The notes: a model not told the origin generated them from the sequence alone. 58,685 bases of DNA from CAYNYF01 sp964401385 (GCA_964401385.1 CAYNYF010000015.1:1-58685), one strand, 5' to 3'. Numbered from the stretch's first letter, positions 32,238 to 43,192 are shown. Program-made: numbers and translations.

Positions 32238-34316
32238 ATGACAGTTCGTGCGGTTCTCATCGGCCTGGTCATCGGTTTGATCATCGCGAGGTTCGGGTAC
32301 GTCAACGATTGGGTGCTCGGGCTGCCGTACGTCGCCAGCGACCTGATGCCGGCGAGCGTTTTCGGCCTGCTGGTGCTGGGTCTGCTGCTGGTCAACCCGC
32401 TGCTGGGCCGGCTGACCCGACGGCAGCTGAAGGGGGGCGAGTGGGCGGTGATCTACTGCCTGATGCTGGCGGCGTGCGTGATACCCGGGCCGGCGCTGCT
32501 GTGGCAGTTCCACGACGCCATGGTCATGCCCGCCAACGAGCAGCGGCTGCGTCCGGGCTGGCGGGCCGGCAAGCACCCGCCGCTGCTGGAATACGTCCCC
32601 GAGATTATGCTGGTCGAAAACGCCAGCCGCCTGGGCATACCCGGCGCCGTTGCCGAAGAAAGCGACGTGGTCGTCACGGGCTTCGTCCAGGGCCTGGGAA
32701 AGCCCGGACAATACATTCCGGTCTCCCAGGTGCCGTGGCGAGCCTGGCGACGGCCGCTGAGCTTCTACCTGCCGCTGGTGATGCTCGCCTTCGTGGCCAT
32801 GATCTGCCTGGTGCTGATCGTCCACCGCCAATGGGCCTACCGCGAACACCTCCAATACCCGATGGCCGAGGTGGCCAGCCAGCTCATCCACGGCGACCCG
32901 GAGGGATACTTCGGCCCCATCTTCCGCAACTGGCTCTTCTGGTGCGGCTTCCTGCTGGCGTTCGGCGTGCTGATCGTCAACGGCCTGGCCGCGTACTATC
33001 CCGGCTCGATCACGATTCCCACCGGCGTCGACCTCTCGGGCGTCGCCCAGAGGTGGCCGAAGATCACGCGAGTGCAGTTCTACGGCAACCTGCTCAACCC
33101 CAGGTTCTTCTTCGCGGTCGCGGGTCTGGCGTACCTGATCAGCTCGGAGGTGTCTTTCAGCCTGGGCGTCAGCCACATGGCCTACGCCGCCCTGTTCCTG
33201 GCCCTGACGGAATTCGGCGTGGACATGGCCAACGATTACATGGCCGGCGGGGTGATGAGCTACCAGTTGTTCGGATCGTACGTGGGCGGCGGGCTGGTCG
33301 TCCTGTACGCCGGGCGGAAGTTCTACTGGGCCGTGCTGAAGCGGGCCCTGGGCGCGCCCTCCGCCGAGCCGGTGGAGAGGCACGTCACCTGGGCCTGCCG
33401 CATTCTGCTGCTGTCGGCGGCGGCGATGATCGGCATGCTGCACCTGCTGGCCGGCCTGGACCTGCTGATGGCGACGCTGTTCGTCATGATGCTGGCTCTG
33501 ACGTTCCTGATGGTCACGCGGATCAACGTTGAGACCGGGCTGCTGTTCATCCAGCCCAACTGGCAGGCGGTGGCCATCCTGAGCGGCCTGTTCGGCATCC
33601 AGGCGCTGGGCCCGAACACGCTGATCATCGTCGGCATTCTGTGCGTGATCCTGACCATCGACCCGCGGGTGTGCCTGATGCCGCTGATGGCCAACGCCTT
33701 CAAGGTCGCCGACGGGCAGAAAGTGCGGCTGCCGCCCCTGAGCGTGGCGGTGGGGGTGGTCCTGCTGATTGCCCTGGTCGTGGCCGTGCCGTTCACGTTG
33801 TACATTCAGTACGACATCGGCGGGGCGCAACTGTACGGCTGGGCCAACACGGCCGCTCTGCTGCCGTTCGAAATGCTCAAGCGCAACGTGGACAAGCTCT
33901 CGAGCTGGGACGGCCTGGACACCGCCGGGCGGGCCAGCGCCTGGGGCGGGCTCCAGCGGCTCACGCAGATGGAGCCCAGCGCCAAGTTCGTCTGGTCGGC
34001 CGGGTTCGGCCTAGCCGTAATCATCGTCTGCACCTTCGCCCGCCTGCGCTGGACGTGGTGGCCGATTCACCCGGTGATGTTCATGGTCTGGGGCACGATC
34101 ATCTCCCGGTGGTTCGCCGCCAGCTTCCTGGCCGGGTGGCTGCTGAAGGTCACCATCACCCGCTTCGGCGGATCCCCGGCGTATCGCAAGTCGCGCCCGT
34201 TTTTTATCGGAATGATCGCCGGCACCATGGTCGCCGGCGTGACCTGGATGATCGTCGGCGCCCTGTACTACAACTACACGGGCACCAAGCCGCCGCACTT
34301 CCTGGTTCACTCCTGA
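32238..34316 (+). CDS. DUF6785/DUF6784 polytopic membrane protein
   Basis: 692 residues from ATG 32238, with a GGAAAGAGG site upstream. About 12-14 hydrophobic helices are apparent. N-terminal residues MTVRAVLIGLVIGLIIARFGYVND and a later NWLFWCGFLLAFGVLI and YMAGGVMSYQLFGSYVGGG fit the DUF6785/DUF6784 pair of large membrane proteins common in planctomycetes and related phyla. They resemble oligopeptide-transporter-like folds, but no substrate is known. It is transcribed away from the HAF gene and converges with the MoxR gene, 16 bases apart. Confidence 0.78.
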   Translation: MTVRAVLIGLVIGLIIARFGYVNDWVLGLPYVASDLMPASVFGLLVLGLLLVNPLLGRLTRRQLKGGEWAVIYCLMLAACVIPGPALLWQFHDAMVMPANEQRLRPGWRAGKHPPLLEYVPEIMLVENASRLGIPGAVAEESDVVVTGFVQGLGKPGQYIPVSQVPWRAWRRPLSFYLPLVMLAFVAMICLVLIVHRQWAYREHLQYPMAEVASQLIHGDPEGYFGPIFRNWLFWCGFLLAFGVLIVNGLAAYYPGSITIPTGVDLSGVAQRWPKITRVQFYGNLLNPRFFFAVAGLAYLISSEVSFSLGVSHMAYAALFLALTEFGVDMANDYMAGGVMSYQLFGSYVGGGLVVLYAGRKFYWAVLKRALGAPSAEPVERHVTWACRILLLSAAAMIGMLHLLAGLDLLMATLFVMMLALTFLMVTRINVETGLLFIQPNWQAVAILSGLFGIQALGPNTLIIVGILCVILTIDPRVCLMPLMANAFKVADGQKVRLPPLSVAVGVVLLIALVVAVPFTLYIQYDIGGAQLYGWANTAALLPFEMLKRNVDKLSSWDGLDTAGRASAWGGLQRLTQMEPSAKFVWSAGFGLAVIIVCTFARLRWTWWPIHPVMFMVWGTIISRWFAASFLAGWLLKVTITRFGGSPAYRKSRPFFIGMIAGTMVAGVTWMIVGALYYNYTGTKPPHFLVHS

Positions 34317-34332
34317 GCGGCCCGCGGGGCGG

Positions 34333-35382
<1,050 letters not shown>

Positions 35383-35537
35383 TGGCTTCTCCTGAGAACC
35401 GTTGCGGCCGGTGGGGTGGACAGTGCAAACATCGGCCGCCGCTCAAGATTACGCCCGCCCGCGCGGATTTCAAACGCCAAAATGCACGGGCCAAATCCGT
35501 CCGGCGGGCGCAGGAGTGCTCGCCGAGCGGCTATGCT

Positions 35538-36554
35538 CTATCCGGGCGCGGCCGGCTGGGATTTCAGCACCTCCATCATGGCCGTGAGGTTCTCCGGCGG
35601 GACGTCGCGCGGCACGTCATGGGAGGGGGCGAAGATGTAGCCGCCTTCCCGGCCGGCGTCGAGCAGCCGGGCTGCCATTTCCCGCACCTCGTCGACGCTG
35701 CCGAAGGGGAGGGTCTTCTGGATGCTCATCCCCCCGTGGAAGGCCAGGCGCCCGCGGTAGCGCGGAATGAACTCGAACACGTCCATGACCTCCGGCTGGA
35801 AGGGGTTGAAGAGGTTCAGCCCGATCTCCACGAGATCGTCGAAGGCCTCCTGGACCTTCCCGCAGGAGTGCATGCTTAGATACTTGCCCGCCTGACGGAC
35901 CGGGGCGAACATCCTCGCCAGGCGCGGCCTGATGAAGCGTTGCCAGCAGGGCAGGCCCATCATCAGCCCGGTCTGCATGCCGTAGTCGTCCCCGAAGTGG
36001 ACGGCGTCCACGCCGAGGTCCAGCGCCCGGCGAATCTGGATGAGGTTGTGGTCTACGATGGCGTCGAGGAACTTCTCGACCCACTCGGGCCGCTCTACCG
36101 TGTCCATCAGCAGATTCGTCATCCCGCGCATGGTCCAGGCGCGCTCGTAGAGCGAAAAGCCGATCGCGTATCGGCTGAGGCGGTCCGGATGTGCGGTAAG
36201 CGTCTCGGCGCACCCGGCGTACCAGCTTTCGTCGGTCGCGTCGGGCCATTCGTACGCGTCCAGGTCTTCGGGCTCCTTGATCGGCCAGTCCTCGGGCGTT
36301 CCGATGTCCTGGTCGATCGACCGGTCCCACAGGACGCCGTAGCGGTCGCGGACGTGGGTCTTATCGACCACTTCAAACTGTCCGATCTCGGACCCGACGT
36401 CCACGAAATGATCGTCCAGGAACTCCGAGAGGTCGTCGGTCCCGAGGTGTTTCTTGAGCCGGTCGGCACAATCGATCGTCAGGCCGATCTGCCACGGCAC
36501 GTACGCCGGTCGGCGAAACTCCATCGCGTCGATGATGACATCCCGCTTGGTCAT
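35538..36554 (-). CDS. uroporphyrinogen decarboxylase (URO-D) family protein
   Basis: 338 residues. It starts MTKRDVIIDAMEFRRPAYVPW, and has a HFGDDYGMQTGLMMGL motif, YLSMHSCGKVQEAFDDL with a His and Cys typical of methyltransferase-type URO-D proteins, and FHGGMSIQKTLPFGS. The Arg-rich N-terminal motif of HemE is missing, so it is not a heme-pathway decarboxylase. The HxCG motif resembles the zinc-binding site of corrinoid-related methyltransferases MtaA and MtbA. Such proteins are abundant in planctomycetes; substrate unknown. No corrinoid protein is adjacent. Confidence 0.85.
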   Translation of the reverse strand: MTKRDVIIDAMEFRRPAYVPWQIGLTIDCADRLKKHLGTDDLSEFLDDHFVDVGSEIGQFEVVDKTHVRDRYGVLWDRSIDQDIGTPEDWPIKEPEDLDAYEWPDATDESWYAGCAETLTAHPDRLSRYAIGFSLYERAWTMRGMTNLLMDTVERPEWVEKFLDAIVDHNLIQIRRALDLGVDAVHFGDDYGMQTGLMMGLPCWQRFIRPRLARMFAPVRQAGKYLSMHSCGKVQEAFDDLVEIGLNLFNPFQPEVMDVFEFIPRYRGRLAFHGGMSIQKTLPFGSVDEVREMAARLLDAGREGGYIFAPSHDVPRDVPPENLTAMMEVLKSQPAAPG

Positions 36555-36602
36555 GCCGACATGATAACAGGGCGCGGTGCCGTTGGAAACGGCGTGGCCG
36601 AT

Positions 36603-38333
36603 TCAAGGCGGGGGGCGGCTACGGCTTGTCTTTCTTAACCTCTTTGCCCCCGGCCGGCTCTTGTCCGCGCCCGGGCGCGTGGACGGTTCCGAACGCCTGC
36701 GGAGTTCAAGCTCCAGTGTGGTCTTCTGCTCGCGCCGCTGGGACGGGTTCCTCCGCACCTGCAACACGCTGCGCATCTCCGAGCGGGCGGAGACAAACTC
36801 CTGACGGTCGAGGTTGAAGCGGACCTCGCCGCTCACGGCCTTCTCCGCCCGGGAGGCCGGAGGAGTCCGCTCGATCTTGCCCGTCAGCAGGATTGTGGCG
36901 ATCCGGCCGGCGGGGGTCTGCTCGATGCGGATGAGCTTGCACTCGGTCTCCTCCCTCTCCGGGTCCTCTTGCCAGCTGCGCTGCACCTTCCAGGTCTCAC
37001 CGACAGAGACCGCCCCGGGCGGCTGGTAGAACGTCAGCTCCTCCAGCAGCCCGCCCAGATTATTCTGCAAATGCTTCCTTCGCTCCTCCCTAAGCCCAGG
37101 GCGGTTTGCGTCGGCGCCCTTCAGCAGCTTGTCGAGACCGGCCTCGTCGACGCTGAATTTCCGCACCTTGCCCAGATCGTCCAGCTCCGCCACGCAGGTC
37201 AGCTTTCCCTCTTCGCGGCCCGGCAGGGGGTGGTCGATGCGGACGATGGTGCCTCCGCCGACGGGAGAGCGCGTTACCTTCAGCGCCATCCGACCCTCGT
37301 CCCGGTGCACGCGGGGCTGCTCGGCGCCGTCGGCCCCCATGGTCTTTTGCTCTGAGATCGTGGTCAGGACCAGCAGGAAATTGCCGGGGCGGAAGACGTG
37401 GCGAATCGTGTGTTTGCTGCCCCCGGCGGGGCGGGTCGGGGGGGAGGGCAGGTCCCGGAGCTCCATACTTACGGACTTCTTCATCTCGAAGCGGCCGTCG
37501 CCGGAGCTTTCCGAGGCCTCTACCTTCCAGGAAACGAACCGCTGTCGGTCAATGTTGTAGCGGGCCTGGCCTTCCTGCTTCTGCGTTATCCCTCGGCTGG
37601 CGGCATCCGGGTCGCCGGGCAGCTTGAACGTAATCGTGGCGATTCGCCCGGCCGGCGTCCGCTCAACACGGACGAGCTTCCACTCCGCTTGGGATTCTGC
37701 CTGGCCGTCCGGCCGCTTCGCCTTCACGGTCCAGGCTTCCCCGACAAAGACGGGCCCCGAAGGTTGATGGACGGTGAGGCTCTCGAAGAGCTGCAGGGTT
37801 CGAGCAAAGATTATGTTCCTGACGGAATCCTCTTCCACCTTCGCCCCCTTTCTAACCGCGGCGACCACCTCGTCGGGGATGGTCAGCTCACGGACGCCGC
37901 CCTTCTCGTCCACCTCGGCGGTGAAGACGGCTTTCAGGATTACCGGCAGTCGTTCACGCTCCTTCGGGCTCAAAGTTTCGGGTTTGCTCGAATCGGTCGT
38001 TTTCTTCTGCCCGCCATTTTTGGATACGGAGCGCCGCCGGAGCAGCTTAATGCGGACCAGGACCACCTTGCCGTTGTCGGCCGGGGCGGCCGTTAGTTGC
38101 CATTCAATTTGCCAGAGACATGTGTGGCTGCCTCCGGGTGCGCCTTCCTGCGAGCGGAAGGTCGACTCGGACTGTGTCTTCGAGATCAGCAAGAGCTTCT
38201 CTCCCGGGCGGAAGACGTGGCGGATGGCATACGTCTTCCTCCTCGGTTCGTCCTGGACGGGCCGAGTCGTCTGGGCGGGCGAGGAACTCGGCAGCATCAA
38301 CGCTGCCAGGAAAAGGCTCGAACGTGCCGTCAT
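36603..38333 (-). CDS. exported protein with two DUF6263-like repeats
   Basis: 576 residues with a signal-like N-terminus (SSLFLAALMLPSSSPAQ). Residues ~35-296 and ~307-546 are a clear internal duplication: both begin IRHVFRPG, carry VGEAWTVK or VGETWKVQ, and the same core RTPAGRIATI or QTPAGRIATI, then a LDRQxFVS strand. The pattern also matches the single-domain protein at 40216-41211 (TPAGRIASI). DUF6263 proteins are extracytoplasmic beta-rich proteins of unknown function. A basic proline-rich tail follows. It probably belongs to a small paralogous set with the gene at 40216. Confidence 0.72.
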   Translation of the reverse strand: MTARSSLFLAALMLPSSSPAQTTRPVQDEPRRKTYAIRHVFRPGEKLLLISKTQSESTFRSQEGAPGGSHTCLWQIEWQLTAAPADNGKVVLVRIKLLRRRSVSKNGGQKKTTDSSKPETLSPKERERLPVILKAVFTAEVDEKGGVRELTIPDEVVAAVRKGAKVEEDSVRNIIFARTLQLFESLTVHQPSGPVFVGEAWTVKAKRPDGQAESQAEWKLVRVERTPAGRIATITFKLPGDPDAASRGITQKQEGQARYNIDRQRFVSWKVEASESSGDGRFEMKKSVSMELRDLPSPPTRPAGGSKHTIRHVFRPGNFLLVLTTISEQKTMGADGAEQPRVHRDEGRMALKVTRSPVGGGTIVRIDHPLPGREEGKLTCVAELDDLGKVRKFSVDEAGLDKLLKGADANRPGLREERRKHLQNNLGGLLEELTFYQPPGAVSVGETWKVQRSWQEDPEREETECKLIRIEQTPAGRIATILLTGKIERTPPASRAEKAVSGEVRFNLDRQEFVSARSEMRSVLQVRRNPSQRREQKTTLELELRRRSEPSTRPGADKSRPGAKRLRKTSRSRPPP

Positions 38334-38445
38334 GACGAATCTCCCACGTGGGCGGCTCGCACCAATGGGACTTCATTGAGTACGTGTGCCCCGTGCCCCG
38401 GCGTTCGCCGGCGATGCTGCCTGCAAGCCGGCACTTCTCAAACCG

Positions 38446-39972
38446 TCAGTGCGTCACGGCGTAGGCGAGGATGTTCACGCCCAGCCGGAGGGCGTCGGAG
38501 TCGCAGTATCCCAGGTTGTAGGGGTAGTCGATCTGCTCCCAGCCGTTGCCCAGCGCGTACGGCGAGTACACCACCGCGAGGGACCCGTCGATGGTGATGC
38601 CCAGCAGGGCGGGGCTGTTCAGGTCCGGCTCGGCCGCCTTGAGCGCCCCGGTGTAGTCGACGGTGCGAATCTTGAACGGCGTGGCGAACAGGGGGCTGTC
38701 CGGCTCAACGAGCTTGAACTCGGCCTTGGGCAGGACGCGCCCGATCTCGCGGCGGAAGGCCACGTCGAAAGCCTTCCTCCCGGCGGCGGCGTCGGCCACC
38801 AGCACCCCGCCGCTGGACAGGTACGTCCTCAGCCGGGCGATCTCGGCCGGGGTGAACTTGAAGTCCCGAAGCCCCGTCATGTACAGCACCGGGTGGTTAA
38901 AGGCCTCCTCCTCGGTCAGGCTCACGGGCACGCGCTTGAACTGCACGTTCAGCGTGGTGCTGCCGGCGAGGTACTTCATCAGGTTCGGCAGCCCGTGGGG
39001 GGTCGGGTCCCAGTCGCCGTCATGGACCACCTGGGCGATGACGAGCTGGTCCCGGGTCTGGAGGTCCTGCTGGTGGTAGATCTTCTCGGTGGCGAAGGTG
39101 CGGGCGTATCGGAGATTGGCCAGGGTGCAGGTGATGATGTTGACGCCCAGGGCGATGGCGTCGTCCTGGTGGTAGAGGATGCCGCCCTGAATGGGGTGGT
39201 TGACCACGTCCCAGCCGCAGTTCAGGTCGATGGGGGAGAAGACGACCGCCGGCCGGCAGCCGATGTACACCGCCTCCAGGTACGGCGGCATGTCCTGGAA
39301 CGGCCGGTCGTCCTTGCGCACGCGCATCCGCGGAATCCGGTAGTAGCTGCGGAACAGCGGCGAATCGCCGTCGATCGCGGCCAGCCGGCGGTTGGGGAAC
39401 AGCCGCCCGATCTCGCGCCGGGCGCTGTCGACGAACTCCTTCCGCCCGCACTGGGCGTGCACCACCAGCGTGCCGCCGTCAACCAGGTAGCGCCGCAGCT
39501 TCCCGATCATCTCCTTGGACAGCGCGGGCATGGGCGTCCAGCCGGTGACGTACAGCAGCGGCAACTCCACCGGGTCCCAGGAGAAGCTCTCCAGCGTGGT
39601 GGCGACGTAGCGGTAGCGGATGCCCAGCCGCTTGTTGGCGTAGCGCGTCAGCCGCTCGATGTCGATCTGGGTGGTGGGGAAGCTCTCCACGGCCACCCGC
39701 CGCCCGTCGCGAACGACGAAGCGGCTGCCGGAGAAGGTGATCATCCCCACCAGGGCCGGCGGGGCGGGCTGGCGCTTCCGCTCCGATCGGCGCAGGGGAG
39801 TGGCCGGAAGCGGCAGCGGCGGCAGGGACTCGCCGGCGCTGCGGCGCTGCGGCTTGGCCTGCGGAGGCTTCTTTGCCTTGGGGTTGTCGAAGTCGGCTTT
39901 CGCGGGGGCGGTCGGAAGCAACACGGCCGCCGCCAGCGCCACAACCAAGAGCTTGCCGGCCCTGCTCAGCAT
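38446..39972 (-). CDS. exported protein with two DUF4159 domains
   Basis: 508 residues with a signal peptide (KLLVVALAAAVLLPTAPAKA). Two homologous halves follow, about residues 75-290 and 300-508. Each has a PLLYVTGW or PVLYMTGLR strand, a LRRYLVDGGTLVV or LRTYLSSGGVLVA segment, a CGRKEFVDSARREI or AGRKAFDVAFRREI helix, and a GVNI near the end. This is the DUF4159 domain, a flavodoxin/ThuA-like fold often linked with MoxR-type loci. Duplication within one chain is notable. Function unknown; likely periplasmic. Confidence 0.82.
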   Translation of the reverse strand: MLSRAGKLLVVALAAAVLLPTAPAKADFDNPKAKKPPQAKPQRRSAGESLPPLPLPATPLRRSERKRQPAPPALVGMITFSGSRFVVRDGRRVAVESFPTTQIDIERLTRYANKRLGIRYRYVATTLESFSWDPVELPLLYVTGWTPMPALSKEMIGKLRRYLVDGGTLVVHAQCGRKEFVDSARREIGRLFPNRRLAAIDGDSPLFRSYYRIPRMRVRKDDRPFQDMPPYLEAVYIGCRPAVVFSPIDLNCGWDVVNHPIQGGILYHQDDAIALGVNIITCTLANLRYARTFATEKIYHQQDLQTRDQLVIAQVVHDGDWDPTPHGLPNLMKYLAGSTTLNVQFKRVPVSLTEEEAFNHPVLYMTGLRDFKFTPAEIARLRTYLSSGGVLVADAAAGRKAFDVAFRREIGRVLPKAEFKLVEPDSPLFATPFKIRTVDYTGALKAAEPDLNSPALLGITIDGSLAVVYSPYALGNGWEQIDYPYNLGYCDSDALRLGVNILAYAVTH

Positions 39973-40215
39973 GTGCGTTCTCCCTGGTCTGCGTGGCGGC
40001 TCAGCGCATATATGTCAACCCACCTGAACTTCCATCCGATAAGTATAACGCTCATCGGACGAGGCCGACGCGGAAATTCACGATATTTGCCCCCCCGGCG
40101 TTGCCGGCCGGCACCAGGCGGGCTTTTTTCTTGCCGTTCCGGCCCCGGGGCGGTATCTGCTGTGCGGCCTGCATTGCGAACTTCAATCAACCACACAAGC
40201 AAGGAGCAGATCACT

Positions 40216-41211
40216 ATGACCCGAAAGATCTCGTTGACTGTGGGCGTGCTGTTGCTGGCGTCGGTCGTATGCTCGGCCGCGGACCCGCCCAAGCCCTCCG
40301 GCCGGAAAGTCCAGCTCCGCCGGCTGTACGCCCCGGGCAATTACGTCCTGACCCAACAGGTGGACATGGACCAGGTGATCGGCATCGAAGGCCAGAAACA
40401 GAAGCAGCAAACCTCGCAGACCGTGGCTATGGCCCTGAGCGTGGAAAAGCCCGACCAGGCCGGCGATCGGAAGATGACCATCACCTACCGCCGCTTCAAG
40501 ATGCGAATGGCGATGGCAGGACAGGTGATGTCCTACGACAGCGACCAGCCCGACGCCGCCGGGTCGTCCCCTCTTGGCATGATCTGGGGGCCCATGCTCA
40601 AGGTCAAGATCGTCGTCCTCGTCGGCGCGGACGGCCAGATCAAGAAGGTCAGCGGGCTGGACGAGCTGTGGGGCGAGATCGCCAAGAAGAACCCCGCGGC
40701 CGGGGCCATGCTGGGGCAGATGAAAGGGCAGTTCGGCGACGCCATGCTCAAGGGCCTGCTCACCAAGAGCTACGAGCTGCTGCCGAAGTATGCCGTCGGC
40801 CTCGGCGATAGCTGGCCGTTCTCGGTCAAGCTCAAGGCGCCCTTCGTCGGCGCGATGAAGATTGACGGGAAGTGCAAGGTCAAGAGCATCGAGAAGACCC
40901 CGGCCGGGCGGATTGCCTCCATCGACATCATCGGCGTCGTCCGCAGTGAAGAGCCCACCGCCTCGACCATGGGCGGGATGACGATAAAGATCAACAAGAT
41001 ACACTTCGACCAGGAAGGCAACATGCGCTACAACGCCGACACCGGCGTGCCCGTCAACCAGACCATGCGCCAGCGCGGGTCGTTGGCAATTTCCATGATA
41101 GGCCCGGACGGCCAAGAGAAGGCCATGAACTTGCAGCAGGACATGAAGACGCTGACCACCGTGGCCACGGAGACGAAGAAGCCTGCGGCAAAGCCCACTT
41201 CGCCCCGATAG
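40216..41211 (+). CDS. exported DUF6263-like protein
   Basis: 331 residues from ATG 40216, with a perfect AAGGAG upstream; a longer open frame that passes antisense to the DUF4159 gene is ignored. The signal peptide is SLTVGVLLLASVVCSA. The mature part carries RRLYAPGNYVLTQQ, VGLGDSWPFSVK and the core KTPAGRIASIDI, the same layout as the tandem protein at 36603-38333. It ends with a Lys/Pro/Ser tail. A strong rho-independent terminator follows 30 bases after the stop. Function unknown; likely a periplasmic beta-rich protein. Confidence 0.75.
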   Translation: MTRKISLTVGVLLLASVVCSAADPPKPSGRKVQLRRLYAPGNYVLTQQVDMDQVIGIEGQKQKQQTSQTVAMALSVEKPDQAGDRKMTITYRRFKMRMAMAGQVMSYDSDQPDAAGSSPLGMIWGPMLKVKIVVLVGADGQIKKVSGLDELWGEIAKKNPAAGAMLGQMKGQFGDAMLKGLLTKSYELLPKYAVGLGDSWPFSVKLKAPFVGAMKIDGKCKVKSIEKTPAGRIASIDIIGVVRSEEPTASTMGGMTIKINKIHFDQEGNMRYNADTGVPVNQTMRQRGSLAISMIGPDGQEKAMNLQQDMKTLTTVATETKKPAAKPTSPR

Positions 41212-41241
41212 ACCCGCCCGAGCCGACCTTGATACAAAGAT

Positions 41242-41291
41242 ACCGGGAGCCGACTGGCGCCTGCCGGCCGGCTGCCGGTTCTTTATTTTTC
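41242..41291 (+). terminator. rho-independent terminator of the DUF6263-like gene
   Basis: ACCGGGAGCCG (41242-41252) pairs with CGGCTGCCGGT (41269-41279) with one mismatch, and is followed by TCTTTATTTTT. Confidence 0.78.
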
Positions 41292-41316
41292 CACTGCGAG
41301 CGCCGGGCGCGCGTCA

Positions 41317-42321
41317 CTATTCCTGACCGGTCAGCTCTTTGATCCTTTGCGTCGCGAAGCTGAGGTTGCTGTGGTTGAACTGCTCGTGCTTGATCACCTC
41401 CCGGTAGAGCTCGACGGCCTTGCCGTAGTGAGCCAGGCGCAGGTCGTAGACCACCGCCGCCTGGAACCGCGCGGGCTTGAGGATGTTGGGGTCCCACTGC
41501 CACGCCCGCTCGTACCAGTGCACCGCCCGAAGGTCCTCGTTGAAGTACTCCTTGTAGATGTCGGCGATGTAGTAGGCCGCCAGGGCGATCTTGGTGCTGG
41601 AGGGGTGCTCGTCCACGAGCTGGCGGAACAGCAGCAGGGCCTGGCGCTGCTTGTTGTAGTCGGTGACCAGCGGCAGCGGCTTGCCCGCCCGGTGCAGCTT
41701 CAGGGCCCGCTCGAAGAGCCTGTCGGCCGCCTCATCGGGATGGTCCGGGCGCAGCGTCGCCGGCGGGATTTCGGCGTGCAGGAGATAGCTGTACGTCCGG
41801 ATCGGATCGAACCGCCGCTGCACGCTGCCGATCATCGCCCGCTTGAAGCTCATGTTGTTTCGGTCGTACAGGTCGGCCAGTTGCCCCAGCGCGGCTTGCC
41901 AGGCCCGCCGGCTGATGACCACCTGCTCAGCCAGGGCGGCCTCCTCGGCCCCTTGCAGCGAACGGGCGGGCGGCGGCGCGGGCGGCGAGACGCCTTCGAA
42001 CGTGAAGGTCCGGGCCCCGGCGAAGTTGGCCATCTCTTTTTCCGCCCACATCTGCTGGTCGAAGCCGCCGGTCTTGACGTAGTAGGCCTGGAGCACCTTC
42101 AGGGCGTACTCGTACTTCCCCGCCGCCTCCAGCAGGCTCTCCACGGCCGAGACCTCCTCGGCGTCGTTGGGATCGACGGCCACGATTTCGACCTTCTTCC
42201 CGTCGGCCGTTTTGGGCGGCGCGGGGAGAACGTCGCAGCCGGCCAAGCACAGCACCAATGTGGCGGCGACCATCCAGCCGAGGGCGTCCGACGCGATTGC
42301 CGTCCTGGTGGCAGTTGTCAT
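41317..42321 (-). CDS. lipoprotein with TPR-like helical repeats
   Basis: 334 residues from the ATG at 42321, preceded by AAGGAG; an upstream in-frame ATG lacks such a site. The lipobox is LCLAGC near residue 29. The mature protein is helical with TPR-like pairs in its second half: QALLLFRQLVDEHPSSTKIALAAYYIADIY, AVHWYERAWQWDPN and KAVELYREVIKHE. Such tetratricopeptide lipoproteins often scaffold envelope complexes. No partner is identified. A candidate promoter (TTGACA at 42443-42438, weak -10) lies upstream. Confidence 0.75.
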   Translation of the reverse strand: MTTATRTAIASDALGWMVAATLVLCLAGCDVLPAPPKTADGKKVEIVAVDPNDAEEVSAVESLLEAAGKYEYALKVLQAYYVKTGGFDQQMWAEKEMANFAGARTFTFEGVSPPAPPPARSLQGAEEAALAEQVVISRRAWQAALGQLADLYDRNNMSFKRAMIGSVQRRFDPIRTYSYLLHAEIPPATLRPDHPDEAADRLFERALKLHRAGKPLPLVTDYNKQRQALLLFRQLVDEHPSSTKIALAAYYIADIYKEYFNEDLRAVHWYERAWQWDPNILKPARFQAAVVYDLRLAHYGKAVELYREVIKHEQFNHSNLSFATQRIKELTGQE

Positions 42322-42466
42322 TGCAGGCTCCTTCTTTGCATTACCGATTGTCAGCAGGTCGAGTTCGTGCCCGTCAGGCCAAACCGCCCGAAGCAAGGAT
42401 CCGTTGTCTTGACTGAATACGTTCGTCCTGCCGCGTTTGTCAAACCTTCCTGAACGGGCAAACTCA

Positions 42467-43192
42467 CTACCATTTGGCTTCGTCGAAGGGCCCGGCCGGG
42501 GCTTTCGGCTTGGGCCTGGGCAGCGTATTCACCACGGCCGCCGCCAGCGCGAGGTCGCCCGGCGTCGTGATCTTTACATTCCGCGGGTCCCCGCGAACCA
42601 CGGTCACGGGCTCGCCCAACGCCTCCACCAGGGCCGCGTCGTCGGTGGCCGAGGCGGCGGCGCTGGCGTAGGCTCGCACCAGGACGTCTTTGCGGAAGAC
42701 CTGCGGGGTCTGGGCCTCCCACAGCCCCCGGCGATCCAGCGTGGCGGCGATGCGGTCGTTCGCGTCTACTTCCTTGAGCGTGCCGTGCAGCGGGCAGGCG
42801 AGGATGGCCGCACCCGTCCGCTCCGCGGCGGCGAAGACCCGGTCGATCCACACCGCCGAGACGCACGGGCGGACGGCGTCGTGCACGCAGACGAAGTCCG
42901 CCTCCGGCAAGACCTTCGCCAGGGCGTTGCGGACCGAGTCGGTCCTCTCCGGGCCGCCGGGGACGAGCTTGACGCCCATGAAGCCCAGGTTGGCCGCGTA
43001 TCGTGTCCGCATGGTTTCCATGTCCTCTTCGGCCACCACGAGCTGGACCTGACAGACGTCGTCGCGGCTGGCGAACAGCTCGACCGCCCGCACGAAGACG
43101 GGGCTGCCCTTGATCTGCTGGAAGATCTTCTTGGTCTTGTTGCCGAAGCGTTTGGACGCCCCGGCCGCCGGGATGATCACCGATACGTTCAT
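42467..43192 (-). CDS. ispD: 2-C-methyl-D-erythritol 4-phosphate cytidylyltransferase
   Basis: 241 residues. The N-terminal nucleotide-binding loop VIIPAAGASKRFGNKTKK (GxxxR and K), the central PGGPERTDSVRNAL and VHDAVRPCVS, and the TPQVFRKDVL motif are diagnostic of IspD. It makes CDP-methylerythritol in the MEP isoprenoid pathway. ispF, often fused or adjacent, is not seen in the window. A lipoprotein gene lies 7 bases upstream on the same strand, so the two are likely cotranscribed. Confidence 0.93.
   Translation of the reverse strand: MNVSVIIPAAGASKRFGNKTKKIFQQIKGSPVFVRAVELFASRDDVCQVQLVVAEEDMETMRTRYAANLGFMGVKLVPGGPERTDSVRNALAKVLPEADFVCVHDAVRPCVSAVWIDRVFAAAERTGAAILACPLHGTLKEVDANDRIAATLDRRGLWEAQTPQVFRKDVLVRAYASAAASATDDAALVEALGEPVTVVRGDPRNVKITTPGDLALAAAVVNTLPRPKPKAPAGPFDEAKW

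Noticed and set aside
42414..42443. TTGACA with a TATTCA -10 at 18 bases upstream of the TPR lipoprotein gene.
   Set aside because: The -35 is perfect but the -10 matches only three of six bases, so I mention it in the gene entry and do not list it as a feature.
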